A stretch of 64,000 nt of DNA, taken from positions 124,001-188,000 of the forward strand of contig NZ_PXNN01000006.1 in assembly GCF_003007685.1 (NCBI RefSeq). Direction: 5' to 3'. Shown here piece after piece: positions 46,954 through 56,066 of the stretch; position 1 is the stretch's first letter; each line of letters starts with the position of its first letter. This DNA comes from Marinobacter halophilus (GTDB lineage Bacteria > Pseudomonadota > Gammaproteobacteria > Pseudomonadales > Oleiphilaceae). Below the pieces are notes generated by a model. That model was not told the DNA's origin. It did no database searches and was given only the letters and a program-made list of their open reading frames with translations. The position numbers and the translations under genes were made by a program.

Positions 46954-48119
46954 TGCGGATCGATCGCAACAGGGCCGTCGCATTTCCGTTAGCGTCTTTG
47001 CTGCTGTTTTTGCTTGTCGGGTGCAGTGCCACCGATACTTTTGAGCAACCCGTTCCGGTTCCGGATATTGACGCAAGCGTTGAATTCGAGCCGATCTGGA
47101 GCATGTCTGTCGGAAACGGTCACGATAACCAGTTTCTACATCTGGTGCCCTTGTACGCGGGTGACGTTATTTATGCGGCGTCTGCAGATGGCCTATTGGT
47201 TGCTGTTGAACCCGAAAATGGCAAAACACGTTGGCAGCGGAGGTCAGAAGATCGCATCTTTGCCGGAATGGGCGGAGATAGTAACCACCTCTATTACATA
47301 ACTCGCGACGCCGAACTGGTGGCCCTGTCCCGGGAAACCAGCGACGAAGTCTGGCGCTCCGCTTTGCCGACTGAAGGTCTCGCTGCGCCCCAGTCAAACG
47401 GGGCTCTGGTCGTGACGCAGACCACCGATGGTCGGGTTATTGGTTTTGATGCCAGTAATGGCGAGCAACTATGGCAATACGATGGTCAGGTGCCGGTGCT
47501 GTCCATGCGCACGGCTGCAGCGCCGCTGGTGGGCGGTGATGTGGTGATTGCCTCGTTTGCCAACGGCAGAGTTATTGCGCTCACGGCGGATGCCGGTCAA
47601 CCAGTCTGGCAGTACGAGGTAGGGCAGCCGCAAGGTCGCACCGAACTCGAGCGCCTTGTGGATATTGGAGGCCAGCCTCTGGTAGTGGATTCTGCCATTA
47701 TGGTGGCCGGTTATCAGGGCAAGCTTGCACTGGTTGATATCCGTACCGGCCAGGAAATCTGGAGTCGTCGCGCGTCCAGTTTCTACTCGCCGAGCATTGG
47801 CGCTGGCAATATTTTCCTGTCGTCTGCCAATGGCGACGTCGTTGCTTACCGTGGCAGTGATCGTCGGGAGCTATGGCTACAGGATCGTTTGTCCTGGCGT
47901 CAGTTGACGCAACCGATCGCGGCTGGTGACTATCTGATTACCGGCGATTATGAGGGTTACCTTCACGCCTTGTCGTTAAGTGATGGCAGCCTTCAGGGGC
48001 AGATGAAGTTTGACAGTGACGGTATCCGCGTACCGGTTCAGATCATCGAAGATGGTAATCTGCTGGTATTCGGAAACGGCGGGCGCATGACTGTCTTTAC
48101 TTTGAAAACTGAACAGTAA
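46953..48119 (+). CDS. bamB: Outer-membrane assembly lipoprotein BamB
   Basis: A 388-residue lipoprotein of the BAM complex that helps fold outer-membrane proteins. The signal ends with lipobox LVGC (Cys24). The rest is an eight-bladed beta-propeller with PQQ-type repeats, visible as alternating AxxxDGxVxAxD and W-xx-R/Y-x patterns (for example VVTQTTDGRVIGFDASNGEQ, LWQYDGQVPVLSMRTAAAPL). The one-base overlap with yfgM suggests coupled translation. A terminator hairpin follows. Confidence 0.96.
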   Translation: MRIDRNRAVAFPLASLLLFLLVGCSATDTFEQPVPVPDIDASVEFEPIWSMSVGNGHDNQFLHLVPLYAGDVIYAASADGLLVAVEPENGKTRWQRRSEDRIFAGMGGDSNHLYYITRDAELVALSRETSDEVWRSALPTEGLAAPQSNGALVVTQTTDGRVIGFDASNGEQLWQYDGQVPVLSMRTAAAPLVGGDVVIASFANGRVIALTADAGQPVWQYEVGQPQGRTELERLVDIGGQPLVVDSAIMVAGYQGKLALVDIRTGQEIWSRRASSFYSPSIGAGNIFLSSANGDVVAYRGSDRRELWLQDRLSWRQLTQPIAAGDYLITGDYEGYLHALSLSDGSLQGQMKFDSDGIRVPVQIIEDGNLLVFGNGGRMTVFTLKTEQ

Positions 48120-48136
48120 CACCGCAACTCATCGAT

Positions 48137-48160
48137 AAGCCCGGCCCAAGCCGGGCTTTT
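48137..48160 (+). terminator. Rho-independent terminator between bamB and der
   Basis: AAGCCCGGC (48137-48145) pairs with GCCGGGCTT (48150-48158), CCAA loop, followed by a short T-run. der starts 25 bases later, so it may be partly read through. Confidence 0.75.
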
Positions 48161-48184
48161 GACCTTTTTATATAGCAGATAATT

Positions 48185-49606
48185 ATGACCCCAGTTATAG
48201 CCCTGGTCGGACGGCCGAATGTCGGTAAGTCCACGATTTTCAATCAGATGACCCATTCCCGTGATGCGCTGGTCGCAGACTTGCCGGGCTTGACCCGTGA
48301 CCGGAAATACGGCGAGGGCCACTACGAGGGTCGCAAGTTTATCGTTATTGACACCGGCGGTCTCACCGGTGATGAGGTAGGCCTGGACGCGGAAATGGCG
48401 CGCCACTCAATGCAGGCGGTGGATGAAGCCGACATCGTGTTGTTTATCGTCGATGGCCGTGCAGGATTGACGGCGGGTGATCAGATGATCGCCGACCATC
48501 TGCGTCGCACCGGTAAGAAGGCTCATCTGGTGGTTAACAAAACTGATGGCCAGGATCCGGACATTGCTACTGCTGATTTCTACTCGTTGGGCTTTGAGTC
48601 CACGTTCCAAACGGCTGCGGCCCATAACCGCGGCATCAAATCGATGCTGGAGGTGTTGCTTCCGGAACCAGAGAATCCGGAAGACCAGGATCGTGCTGAC
48701 AAGTACCCGGGTATTCGCATTGGCGTGGTCGGGCGCCCGAACGTTGGCAAGTCGACGCTGGTCAACCGGATGCTGGGTGAAGAGCGGGTGGTGGTCTACG
48801 ACATGCCGGGAACAACCCGTGACAGCATCTACATTCCCTATGAGCGACATGGCCATCAGTACACGCTGATTGATACCGCCGGTGTGCGTCGCCGCAAGAA
48901 CGTTCACGAAGTGGTCGAAAAGTTTTCCATCATCAAGACACTCCAGGCTATCGACGATGCCCATGTGGTGATTCTGGTCATCGACGCCCGCGATGGTCTG
49001 GTGGATCAGGATATGCACCTGATGGGCTTTGTACTGGATGCCGGTCGGTCGCTGGTGATCGCGATCAACAAGTGGGATGGTATGAATCCGGAAGATCGCG
49101 AGAAGGTGAAAGAGCAAGTGGCTCGTCGTCTCGACTTTGTGGACTTTGCTGATAAGTATTACATCTCGGCATTGCACGGTACCGGTGTTGGAACCATGTA
49201 TGAATCGGTGCAGGCATGTTATGAGTCGGCGATGTCGAAGTGGCCAACTAACCGGCTGACAGCGCTTCTGCAGGATGCGATAGCACAGCACCAGCCGCCA
49301 ATGGTACATGGCCGACGCATCAAGTTACGCTTCGCTCATCAGGGTGGCTCGAACCCTCCGGTGATCGTCGTACATGGCAATCAGGTGGATTCGCTACCAG
49401 GAGCTTATAAACGCTATCTGGAAAATACCTTTCGCAAAGTGCTTAAGGTTGTTGGCTCACCGATCCGGTTTGAGTTCAAATCCGGCGAAAACCCGTTTGC
49501 CAACAAGGTAGACCGTATGACGCCGAGGCAGAAGGTCAAGAAGGACACGGATATCAAGAAAGGGCGCACCGTCCGAAAAACCCGGCAGAAAAGCGTCAAA
49601 CGCTGA
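48185..49606 (+). CDS. der: Ribosome-assembly GTPase Der (EngA)
   Basis: A 473-residue protein with two tandem GTPase domains and a C-terminal KH-like domain, required for 50S subunit maturation. Each G domain has GRPNVGKST (about residues 9-17 and 183-191), a DTGG or DTAG G3 motif, and NKTD or NKWD at G4. The C-terminal KH-like part includes [20 protein letters not shown] and the basic tail is Lys/Arg-rich. It closes the hisS-yfgM-bamB-der run and converges on pta. Confidence 0.98.
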   Translation: MTPVIALVGRPNVGKSTIFNQMTHSRDALVADLPGLTRDRKYGEGHYEGRKFIVIDTGGLTGDEVGLDAEMARHSMQAVDEADIVLFIVDGRAGLTAGDQMIADHLRRTGKKAHLVVNKTDGQDPDIATADFYSLGFESTFQTAAAHNRGIKSMLEVLLPEPENPEDQDRADKYPGIRIGVVGRPNVGKSTLVNRMLGEERVVVYDMPGTTRDSIYIPYERHGHQYTLIDTAGVRRRKNVHEVVEKFSIIKTLQAIDDAHVVILVIDARDGLVDQDMHLMGFVLDAGRSLVIAINKWDGMNPEDREKVKEQVARRLDFVDFADKYYISALHGTGVGTMYESVQACYESAMSKWPTNRLTALLQDAIAQHQPPMVHGRRIKLRFAHQGGSNPPVIVVHGNQVDSLPGAYKRYLENTFRKVLKVVGSPIRFEFKSGENPFANKVDRMTPRQKVKKDTDIKKGRTVRKTRQKSVKR

Positions 49607-49630
49607 TTGCCGGATCTCGGGAGCTCCATG

Positions 49631-49655
49631 GGAGTGGTCTGCCTCAGGCCACTCC
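49631..49655. terminator. Hairpin between convergent der and pta, overlapping the pta stop codon
   Basis: GGAGTGGTC (49631-49639) pairs with GGCCACTCC (49647-49655) with one G-U pair. The pta stop codon lies in the loop. No T-run is seen on either side, so termination is uncertain. Confidence 0.4.
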
Positions 49656-51797
49656 TGAAGCTTCTACCTGTCGTGCCTGAACCGCAGTCAGTGCGATGGT
49701 GAAGACTATATCCTCAACCAGCGCACCCCGCGACAGGTCGTTAACCGGTTTTCTCAGCCCCTGCAGCATTGGCCCGACACTCACCACGTTGGCACTTCGC
49801 TGAACAGCCTTGTAGGTGGTGTTACCGGTGTTGAGGTCAGGAAACACGAACACCGTCGCCTTACCCGCCACCTTGCTGTCTGGTGCCTTGGCCCGGCCAA
49901 CGCTTTCAATAGCGGCGGCATCATACTGCAATGGTCCGTCAATCAGCAGGTCCGGGCGTCTCTCGCGGGCAATCCTGGTCGCTTCCCGAACCTTGTCGAC
50001 ATCGGCGCCAGTCCCGGATTCTCCGGTGCTGTAACTGATCATGGCCACCACCGGCTCAATTCCGAAGGCTTCAGCAGACTCGGCGCTCTGGATGGCAATG
50101 TCTGCCAGTTCTTCAGCGCCGGGATCAGGATTGATGGCGCAATCACCGTACACCAGCACTTGTTGGGGTAGCAGCATGAAGAAGACTGAAGAGACCACTT
50201 TGGCACCTTCGTGGGTTTTGATCAGCTGCAGCGCCGGCCGCACGGTGTTAGCCGTCGTATGAATGGCGCCGGAGACCAGCCCGTCGGCTTCATCCAGGGC
50301 GACCATCATGGTGCCCAGCACCACGTTGTCCTCCAGCATGGCCTCGGCCATGTCGTGGGTCAGTCCTTTGTGTTTGCGCAGTTCCACCATCGGTGCGATG
50401 TAGCGCTCTCTGACGGATTGCGGGTCGAGTATTTCCAGATCATCCGGCAGCTCGAGTCCCTGTGAACCGGCGACAGACTGTATTTCTTGAGGATTTCCGA
50501 TCAGTACACATCGTGCAAGGTTGCGCTGGTGGCAGACAATAGCAGCGTGAACCGTTCGTGGTTCACTGCCTTCCGGCAGCACAATCCGCTTATTGGCGGC
50601 CCGGGCCCGCTCAGACAACCGGTACCGGAAAGCTGGCGGCGACAATCGGCTCTGGCGGGGAACCCTCAGGTGCTCCTGTAGCCAGTCGGTATCCATGCGG
50701 GTAGCAACGGACTCCATGGCTTGCTCAATCCGTTCCGGATCATCGATCGGTATGGTGGCAGACAGACTGGCTAACATGTGGGCGGTTTCGTAGGTATTTT
50801 TAGAAGAGCTCAATACCGGCAAACCCGTGCCCAACGCGCGCCTGCACAGCTCGATAACCCGATCGTCTGGCATCAGACCACCGGTCAGCATCAGCCCGGC
50901 AAGAGGCACGCCGTTCAAAGCGGCGACGGCTGTGGTTACAACAATATCTTCCCGATCGCCCGGCGTGACCATCAAGGTACCAGGCTTCAGGGTGTCGGTC
51001 ATGTTGCGAATGGAGCGTGCGCAGACTGAAACCCGCTGAACGCGCCGGGTGTGCATCTGTCCTTCATGAAGAACCTGCATTTCAAGTTCTCGGGCGACGT
51101 CGGAAACCCGGGGTGCCTGAAGATTTGGTTGCCAGGGAATCTGACCCAGCAGGTGGAACCGCTTGGAGCGGAAAACTTTACAGGATTCCCGGTAGTCGAT
51201 GATGGGGCTCTGATGACCGGATTGGTGGTCCAGTGCAATACCGGTTTTTTCCGGCTCACCGACTTTGTTCAGAATGACGGCGATTACATCCGGGTCGGAA
51301 GGCGCCGCAAATAGCCGCGCTGAAAAATCCAGTTCTTCATCAATCTGACTCGCGGTGCAGGCCCTGGGGGTGCTCACCAGAATCACTTCCGAGCCCAGAT
51401 TGCGAGCCACTTCGACGTTCAACCGGGCAATATAGGCCTCGCTCCGGTCGGGTACCAAGCCTTCGATAATCACGACGTCGAAATCTTTCGCGACCTTCTG
51501 GTACTCGCCCACGATGGTTTCAAGGAGCAGGTCGCCCTTGCCTTGATTCAGCTGCTGTTGGGCGTTTTTCAGTGGAATCGGGTCGGGGGTCTGCCGGTGG
51601 CTGCGCGACCTGACAAACTCGACCGACGAGTCCTTGCCGTCGTTGTGCCGCACTTCGCCTCGGTGGACAGACTGGCTGAAGGGTTTGTAGAAACCAACGC
51701 TTACTCCCTCGCGCTCAAGCGCTCGGAGCAGGCCCAGGCATACAGATGTCAGTCCTGAGTCGAGAGAGGTGGGAGCTATAAAGAGACTCTTTGCCAT
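49644..51797 (-). CDS. pta: Phosphate acetyltransferase (Pta, long form)
   Basis: A 717-residue enzyme converting acetyl-CoA and phosphate to acetyl phosphate, close to the 714 residues of E. coli Pta. The N-terminal AAA/BioD-like region (MAKSLFIAPTSLDSGLTSVC), the central DRTGG domain (GDREDIVVTTAVAALNG) and the C-terminal PTA_PTB catalytic domain (RIVLPEGSEPRTVHAA, QYDAAAIESVGRAKAPDSKV) are in order. ATG 51797 is chosen since it gives the family start; ATG 51815 is an alternative. It lies 28 bases after ackA in the same operon. Confidence 0.97.
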   Translation of the reverse strand: MAKSLFIAPTSLDSGLTSVCLGLLRALEREGVSVGFYKPFSQSVHRGEVRHNDGKDSSVEFVRSRSHRQTPDPIPLKNAQQQLNQGKGDLLLETIVGEYQKVAKDFDVVIIEGLVPDRSEAYIARLNVEVARNLGSEVILVSTPRACTASQIDEELDFSARLFAAPSDPDVIAVILNKVGEPEKTGIALDHQSGHQSPIIDYRESCKVFRSKRFHLLGQIPWQPNLQAPRVSDVARELEMQVLHEGQMHTRRVQRVSVCARSIRNMTDTLKPGTLMVTPGDREDIVVTTAVAALNGVPLAGLMLTGGLMPDDRVIELCRRALGTGLPVLSSSKNTYETAHMLASLSATIPIDDPERIEQAMESVATRMDTDWLQEHLRVPRQSRLSPPAFRYRLSERARAANKRIVLPEGSEPRTVHAAIVCHQRNLARCVLIGNPQEIQSVAGSQGLELPDDLEILDPQSVRERYIAPMVELRKHKGLTHDMAEAMLEDNVVLGTMMVALDEADGLVSGAIHTTANTVRPALQLIKTHEGAKVVSSVFFMLLPQQVLVYGDCAINPDPGAEELADIAIQSAESAEAFGIEPVVAMISYSTGESGTGADVDKVREATRIARERRPDLLIDGPLQYDAAAIESVGRAKAPDSKVAGKATVFVFPDLNTGNTTYKAVQRSANVVSVGPMLQGLRKPVNDLSRGALVEDIVFTIALTAVQARQVEASGVA

Positions 51798-51825
51798 AAT
51801 AGGTTCCGGTTTCATCCTTGGAGGT

Positions 51826-53013
51826 TCAATTTGCATTGGCAAGCCGGCTGGCTTCCCTCGCGATGACCAATTCTTCATCGGTTGGTATCACTAGCACCGG
51901 AAATCGGGAATCAGCGTCACCGATATGACCTTCGCTGAACTGGCCGTGATGGGCATTCAGGTCTGCGTCAAGACCAATGCCCAGAAGGCTCAGATGCTGA
52001 ATGGTCTGGGCCCGGATCCGAGCACTGTTTTCGCCGATGCCGCCGGTAAACACAAGTGCGTCAAGCCGGTTGAGCGACGCCATCATGGCACCAAAGTATT
52101 TGGCCAGGCGATAGCAGAATACGTCGATAGCCAGTTCCGAGGGTTCATGGCCATGGTCAGCCAGCTCACACAGCGAACGCATGTCGTTGGTCTGACCAGA
52201 AAGCCCAAGCAAACCGCTCTCCTGGTTGAGTACCCGGTGCGCCTGGCTGGCATTGACGCCACGGCTGGCCAGATAGTCGAACAGGCCGGGATCAACGTCA
52301 CCGCTACGGGTTCCCATGACCAGGCCTTCAAGGGGCGTCAGCCCCATGCTGGTATCTTTGCTGATTCCGTCTTCGATCGCGGTAATGCTGCAGCCGTTGC
52401 CGAGATGGGCGGAAATGATCGACGTGGTTGCCGGGGTTTTGTTGAGACGACGGGCAGTCTCCAGAACCATGAAGTAATGACTGGTGCCGTGAAAGCCGTA
52501 GCGGCGGACCCCCCAGTCCCGGTAGTAACGCTCTGGCAGAGCATACAGATAGGCCTTTGGTGGTAGAGTCTGGTGGAAGGCTGTGTCAAACACGGCAACC
52601 TGCGGGCAGTCAGGAAACAGCTTTCGGGTCGCCTGTATGCCGATCAGGTTGACTGGATTGTGCAGTGGCGCCAAGGCGGCGCAGGTCTCGATGGCTTTAA
52701 CAGCCTTATCATCGATCAGAACGGCTTCCCGGAACGACTCGCCGCCGTGCACAACCCGATGGCCGATTGAAACTGGCTTGCCGCCCATCAAGTTGCGGTC
52801 TTCAAATGCCTGGACCAGAGCCTGCAGGGCCTGCTCATGGCATGCGTTTTCGGGGAGTTGGACCGGGGCCTGATCTCCGGATATTCGGGCGCTGGCGTCA
52901 GATTGATTGAGACGTTCTGCCAATGCCGATGCTTTCTTGTGATGATTGCTGTCGAAAAGTGCGAGCTTGATCGAGGAGCTGCCGCAGTTTACGACCAGTA
53001 TTGTTTCGTCCAT
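51826..53013 (-). CDS. ackA: Acetate kinase (AckA)
   Basis: A 395-residue enzyme of the ASKHA fold making ATP and acetate from acetyl phosphate and ADP. ILVVNCGSSSIKLALFD is the phosphate-1 motif, VFDTAFHQTLPPKAYLYALP and GFHGTSHYFM contain the catalytic Asp and His, and ALVFTGGIGENSARIRAQ is the adenosine motif. It is the first gene of the ackA-pta unit used in overflow metabolism and acetate uptake. Confidence 0.97.
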   Translation of the reverse strand: MDETILVVNCGSSSIKLALFDSNHHKKASALAERLNQSDASARISGDQAPVQLPENACHEQALQALVQAFEDRNLMGGKPVSIGHRVVHGGESFREAVLIDDKAVKAIETCAALAPLHNPVNLIGIQATRKLFPDCPQVAVFDTAFHQTLPPKAYLYALPERYYRDWGVRRYGFHGTSHYFMVLETARRLNKTPATTSIISAHLGNGCSITAIEDGISKDTSMGLTPLEGLVMGTRSGDVDPGLFDYLASRGVNASQAHRVLNQESGLLGLSGQTNDMRSLCELADHGHEPSELAIDVFCYRLAKYFGAMMASLNRLDALVFTGGIGENSARIRAQTIQHLSLLGIGLDADLNAHHGQFSEGHIGDADSRFPVLVIPTDEELVIAREASRLANAN

Positions 53014-53034
53014 GCCTAGTGCCGTGGTGGTGGT

Positions 53035-55455
53035 TCAGAGGGTTGCCCGGTGGTTGGTTTCAAGCCAGTGCATGAAATCCTGTTCGGGTAGGGGGCGACT
53101 GTAGAAGTAGCCCTGGGAATAGTCGCAGCCTTCGTTCTTGAGAAAATGGCTCTGCGCTTCCTGCTCGACGCCTTCTGCGATGACAGTCAGGCCGAGACTG
53201 TGGGCCATATTGATGATAGCGCGCACCAGCGATGCGTCGCCACTCTCATTCAACACGTCCTGAATGAAGGACTTGTCAATTTTAAGGGTATCAAACGGAT
53301 AGCTTTTCAGATAGCTGAGGGCAGAGTAGCCGGTGCCGAAGTCGTCAACCGACAGCCGTATACCACTGCGGTCCAGTTGTCTCAGGATATCTGCGGTTTC
53401 AATGCTGTTATCAAGAATCAGCCGCTCGGTGATTTCAAGTTCCAGAGACTCGGGCCGCAGCCCGCTGGTGTTGAGTGCGCGCATGACAGCATCGGTAAAG
53501 CCTGGGTCACGGAACTGCCGGGGTGAGACATTAACGGCGATCGAGAGGTTGTCGAGGCCGGTCACAGCATGCCAGGTCATCGCCGCCTGACAGGCCTCAC
53601 GGATGACCCATTCGCCAATCGGAATGATCAGTCCGGTTTCCTCAGCAAGCGGAATAAATCGGTCTGGCATCACCAGACCCATGGCCGGGTTGTTCCAGCG
53701 GAGCAGGGCCTCGGCACCGATCAAACGACCGGACGCGGTCTCTATAATAGGTTGATAAAAAAGCTCGAACTCGCCCAACTCTAGCGCCTTACGCATGTGG
53801 GACTCCATTTGCAGGCGCTCATGGGACACTTCCGTCATTTCCGGAGTGAACCGGGCATAGGCGCTTTTGCCCTTATGTTTGGCCTCATACATTGCTGCGT
53901 CCGCGTGTTGGAGCAAGGTGCCGCTGTTATCTGAATCAGCCGGGAAAGTGGCGATGCCGATACTGGTGCTTACAAACACTTCCTGGCCGTTAAGCATGAA
54001 GGCGACCGAGAACGTCTTCAGGATGCGCTCTGCAACCTGGCACGAAGCCTCGGGCCCGGTCAGCCCGGGCAGAATGACCAGAAATTCGTCGCCACCGAGC
54101 CGGGCCACTGTGCTGGTGCCGCGCAAACAGCTGGAAATACGGCGCGCTGCCTCCACAAGAAGGTTGTCGCCGGCATCGTGGCCGAGGGTATCGTTGATGT
54201 GCTTGAAATTGTCGAGGTCCAGGAACATCACCCCGACCTGGGAGCTTTCCCGCCGGGCCTGGGCCAGCGCAAGTTTCAGACGGTCAAGAGCCAGCATTCT
54301 GTTGGGTAGACCAGTAAGAATGTCGTAGTTGGCCTGGCGCAGCAGTTGTTGCTCGTAGCGCTTCCGGATACTGATGTCTTCGCCCAGTATCAGAAAGCCG
54401 GTGGTCTCACCGTTGTTGGCCCGGATCGGTGTCACCACGAGTTGTTCCCAATACCGCTCACCATTACGGCGGACGCTGTTCACTTCGCCCTGCCATACGC
54501 CCACGCGCTGTACCTGCAGCCTGATAGATTGCCACAGGTGCCTGGCCTCCTGGAGATCCATGCTGTTCTCAATCAGGGTGGACGGGTGCTTGCCAATAAT
54601 GTCATCGGTACTGTGACCGGTCAGTTGGCTGAATTTACGATTGGCATATTCGATGCGCCATTGGCGATCGCAGATCAAAACGGATGAGGGGCTCTGATCA
54701 ATGGCTTTGGAAAATTTGAGGATGTCTGCAGCATCTCGCTCTCGACGCGCCACATCCTGGTTGAGGCGTTCCCGCATCTCGTTGATGGCATCGGTGACCA
54801 TGCCCAGCTCATCCTTGCTGTTGGTTGCGGTGTCTGGACGATCGAGCACCAACGGTCTAGACAAAGTGCCCAATGACAAGTCTTTCGTGTAATCCGCCAT
54901 GGCGGTGAGGTGTCGGGTGACGAGATGCTGGAATATCCAGAGAATGAGCACGGACACAAAGAACACGGTAAGAAACTGAGTCGCTAAAATCACGCCAACC
55001 TTCCTGCGCAGGTCTGCGTATACTCTGTCGAGATCGGCGGTAATGACCAGTTCCCCAAGCTGGTACTCCGTGCCATCGTGCTGGACCAGCTTGAACCTAT
55101 GGGACAAGGTGTCTGCGTGCCGGGGGATTTCTCCCATGACCAGTTCTGAGTCCGGCTCGATTCTGAGTCGCAGGTGGGTGATGTCGGGCAGGCTCAGAAT
55201 ACCTTCCATTTGAGTCTGAAGCAGTTTCTGATCCAGCGCCCACAGGCTTCTGGCCAGACTGGAAGAATAACCCGATTCGATGACCTGCATTCGTTCTTCA
55301 ATCAGAGAAAGGTCTTTGCGGTAATCGGAGTAGATCTGCACTCCGGCGGCAAGCAATGTGAAGGCCGTACTAAATAGAAGGATCCATGCCAGGAGCCTGA
55401 AAGACAACGGCGAGGTCGCGCGAATACGCCTGAATCGTGTCGTAATTTCTGGCAT
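53035..55455 (-). CDS. Membrane-bound HAMP-PAS-GGDEF-EAL protein (c-di-GMP turnover)
   Basis: About 806 residues (818 if ATG 55491 is used). Order: membrane segment, periplasmic sensor of about 130 residues, second membrane segment, HAMP-like linker, PAS domain (about 265-370), GGDEF (ARLGGDEFLVIL) and EAL (GAEALLRWNNP). Both signature motifs are intact, so it may make and degrade c-di-GMP. The RxxD inhibitory site expected five residues before GGDEF reads RGTS, so product inhibition is probably absent. DDFGTGYSALSYLKSYPFDT is the conserved EAL loop. Stimulus unknown. It follows no operon partner and lies 21 bases upstream of ackA. Confidence 0.93.
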   Translation of the reverse strand: MPEITTRFRRIRATSPLSFRLLAWILLFSTAFTLLAAGVQIYSDYRKDLSLIEERMQVIESGYSSSLARSLWALDQKLLQTQMEGILSLPDITHLRLRIEPDSELVMGEIPRHADTLSHRFKLVQHDGTEYQLGELVITADLDRVYADLRRKVGVILATQFLTVFFVSVLILWIFQHLVTRHLTAMADYTKDLSLGTLSRPLVLDRPDTATNSKDELGMVTDAINEMRERLNQDVARRERDAADILKFSKAIDQSPSSVLICDRQWRIEYANRKFSQLTGHSTDDIIGKHPSTLIENSMDLQEARHLWQSIRLQVQRVGVWQGEVNSVRRNGERYWEQLVVTPIRANNGETTGFLILGEDISIRKRYEQQLLRQANYDILTGLPNRMLALDRLKLALAQARRESSQVGVMFLDLDNFKHINDTLGHDAGDNLLVEAARRISSCLRGTSTVARLGGDEFLVILPGLTGPEASCQVAERILKTFSVAFMLNGQEVFVSTSIGIATFPADSDNSGTLLQHADAAMYEAKHKGKSAYARFTPEMTEVSHERLQMESHMRKALELGEFELFYQPIIETASGRLIGAEALLRWNNPAMGLVMPDRFIPLAEETGLIIPIGEWVIREACQAAMTWHAVTGLDNLSIAVNVSPRQFRDPGFTDAVMRALNTSGLRPESLELEITERLILDNSIETADILRQLDRSGIRLSVDDFGTGYSALSYLKSYPFDTLKIDKSFIQDVLNESGDASLVRAIINMAHSLGLTVIAEGVEQEAQSHFLKNEGCDYSQGYFYSRPLPEQDFMHWLETNHRATL

Positions 55456-55642
55456 GTTGCGAACTTCGCCATCACATTGGAGATTGGACATAAGGGGCGC
55501 AAATTTGAGTTCTAAGCCTAGTGACGACTATAGCAGTTGTTTATTGCGAATGCGCTGCAAATGCAGGAAACGCTGGAACAAATCTGGAGAGCAAGTCTCA
55601 GTTTTTGGCGGAGTTTCGACGAAGTAAAGCGGTTGTTTGCCT

Positions 55643-55656
55643 TTGATTCAGATCAA
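55643..55656 (+). promoter_or_regulatory. Perfect Anr/FNR box
   Basis: TTGATTCAGATCAA is an exact match to TTGAT-N4-ATCAA. A weak -10 (TAATCT, 55679-55684) would place it near -41.5, the activating position. The next gene is the small membrane protein at 55724. Confidence 0.75.
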
Positions 55657-55723
55657 TACGCCAAAACTTTCGGAAGCGTAATCTAAGCGCAATCAGGTTT
55701 CAGAATCATTGGGAGAAATGATC

Positions 55724-55873
55724 ATGTATATGGACGCTGTTGTTATCGCTGGGATTGTAACTGTATTGCTGGTAATTGGATTCTTTGTCGGTGTTGGTAT
55801 ATTCGTTATGAAAGACCAGAAGGCTCATGGCAAGGGGCAAACCAAAGAGCACCACAAGGAGCAGGGTGGCTGA
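55724..55873 (+). CDS. Small single-pass membrane protein, CcoM-like (49 aa)
   Basis: A 49-residue protein with one hydrophobic segment (AVVIAGIVTVLLVIGFFVGV, about residues 5-24) followed by MKDQ and a hydrophilic His/Lys-rich tail. GGGAG at 55711-55715 is eight bases from ATG 55724, which is preferred over ATG 55718. The layout (short N-terminus, one helix, then KD) resembles CcoM, a small subunit of cbb3-type cytochrome oxidase described in Pseudomonas stutzeri; this is recall-based and unverified. The perfect Anr/FNR box upstream fits expression at low oxygen. Other small membrane proteins remain possible. Confidence 0.65.
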   Translation: MYMDAVVIAGIVTVLLVIGFFVGVGIFVMKDQKAHGKGQTKEHHKEQGG

Positions 55874-55905
55874 AACAAAAAATCTGGATCAACCAGTTAA
55901 AAAAA

Positions 55906-55981
55906 TGGCGTCCCCTAGGGGGTTCGAACCCCTGTTGCCGCCGTGAAAGGGCGGAGTCCTAGGCCACTAGACGAAGGGGAC
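55906..55981 (-). tRNA. tRNA-Glu (anticodon TTC)
   Basis: A 76-base tRNA on the minus strand with encoded CCA. Acceptor GTCCCCT pairs with AGGGGAC, the anticodon stem CCGCC/GGCGG encloses CTTTCAC with anticodon TTC (plus-strand 55945-55947), and the T arm AGGGGTTCGAACCCCCT is complete. Confidence 0.97.
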
Positions 55982-56020
55982 GCAACGTTTTCAACAACTT
56001 GCCTCGTCGAGGTGGCGCGT

Positions 56021-56049
56021 ATATTAAGTAAGGGTCCGATCGCTGTCAA
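56021..56049 (-). promoter_or_regulatory. Sigma-70 promoter of tRNA-Glu
   Basis: On the minus strand a perfect TTGACA (56044-56049) is 17 bases from TAATAT (56021-56026), followed by a GC-rich discriminator, a feature of stable-RNA promoters under stringent control. Confidence 0.75.
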
Positions 56050-56066
56050 CATTTTTCTGAAAAAAA

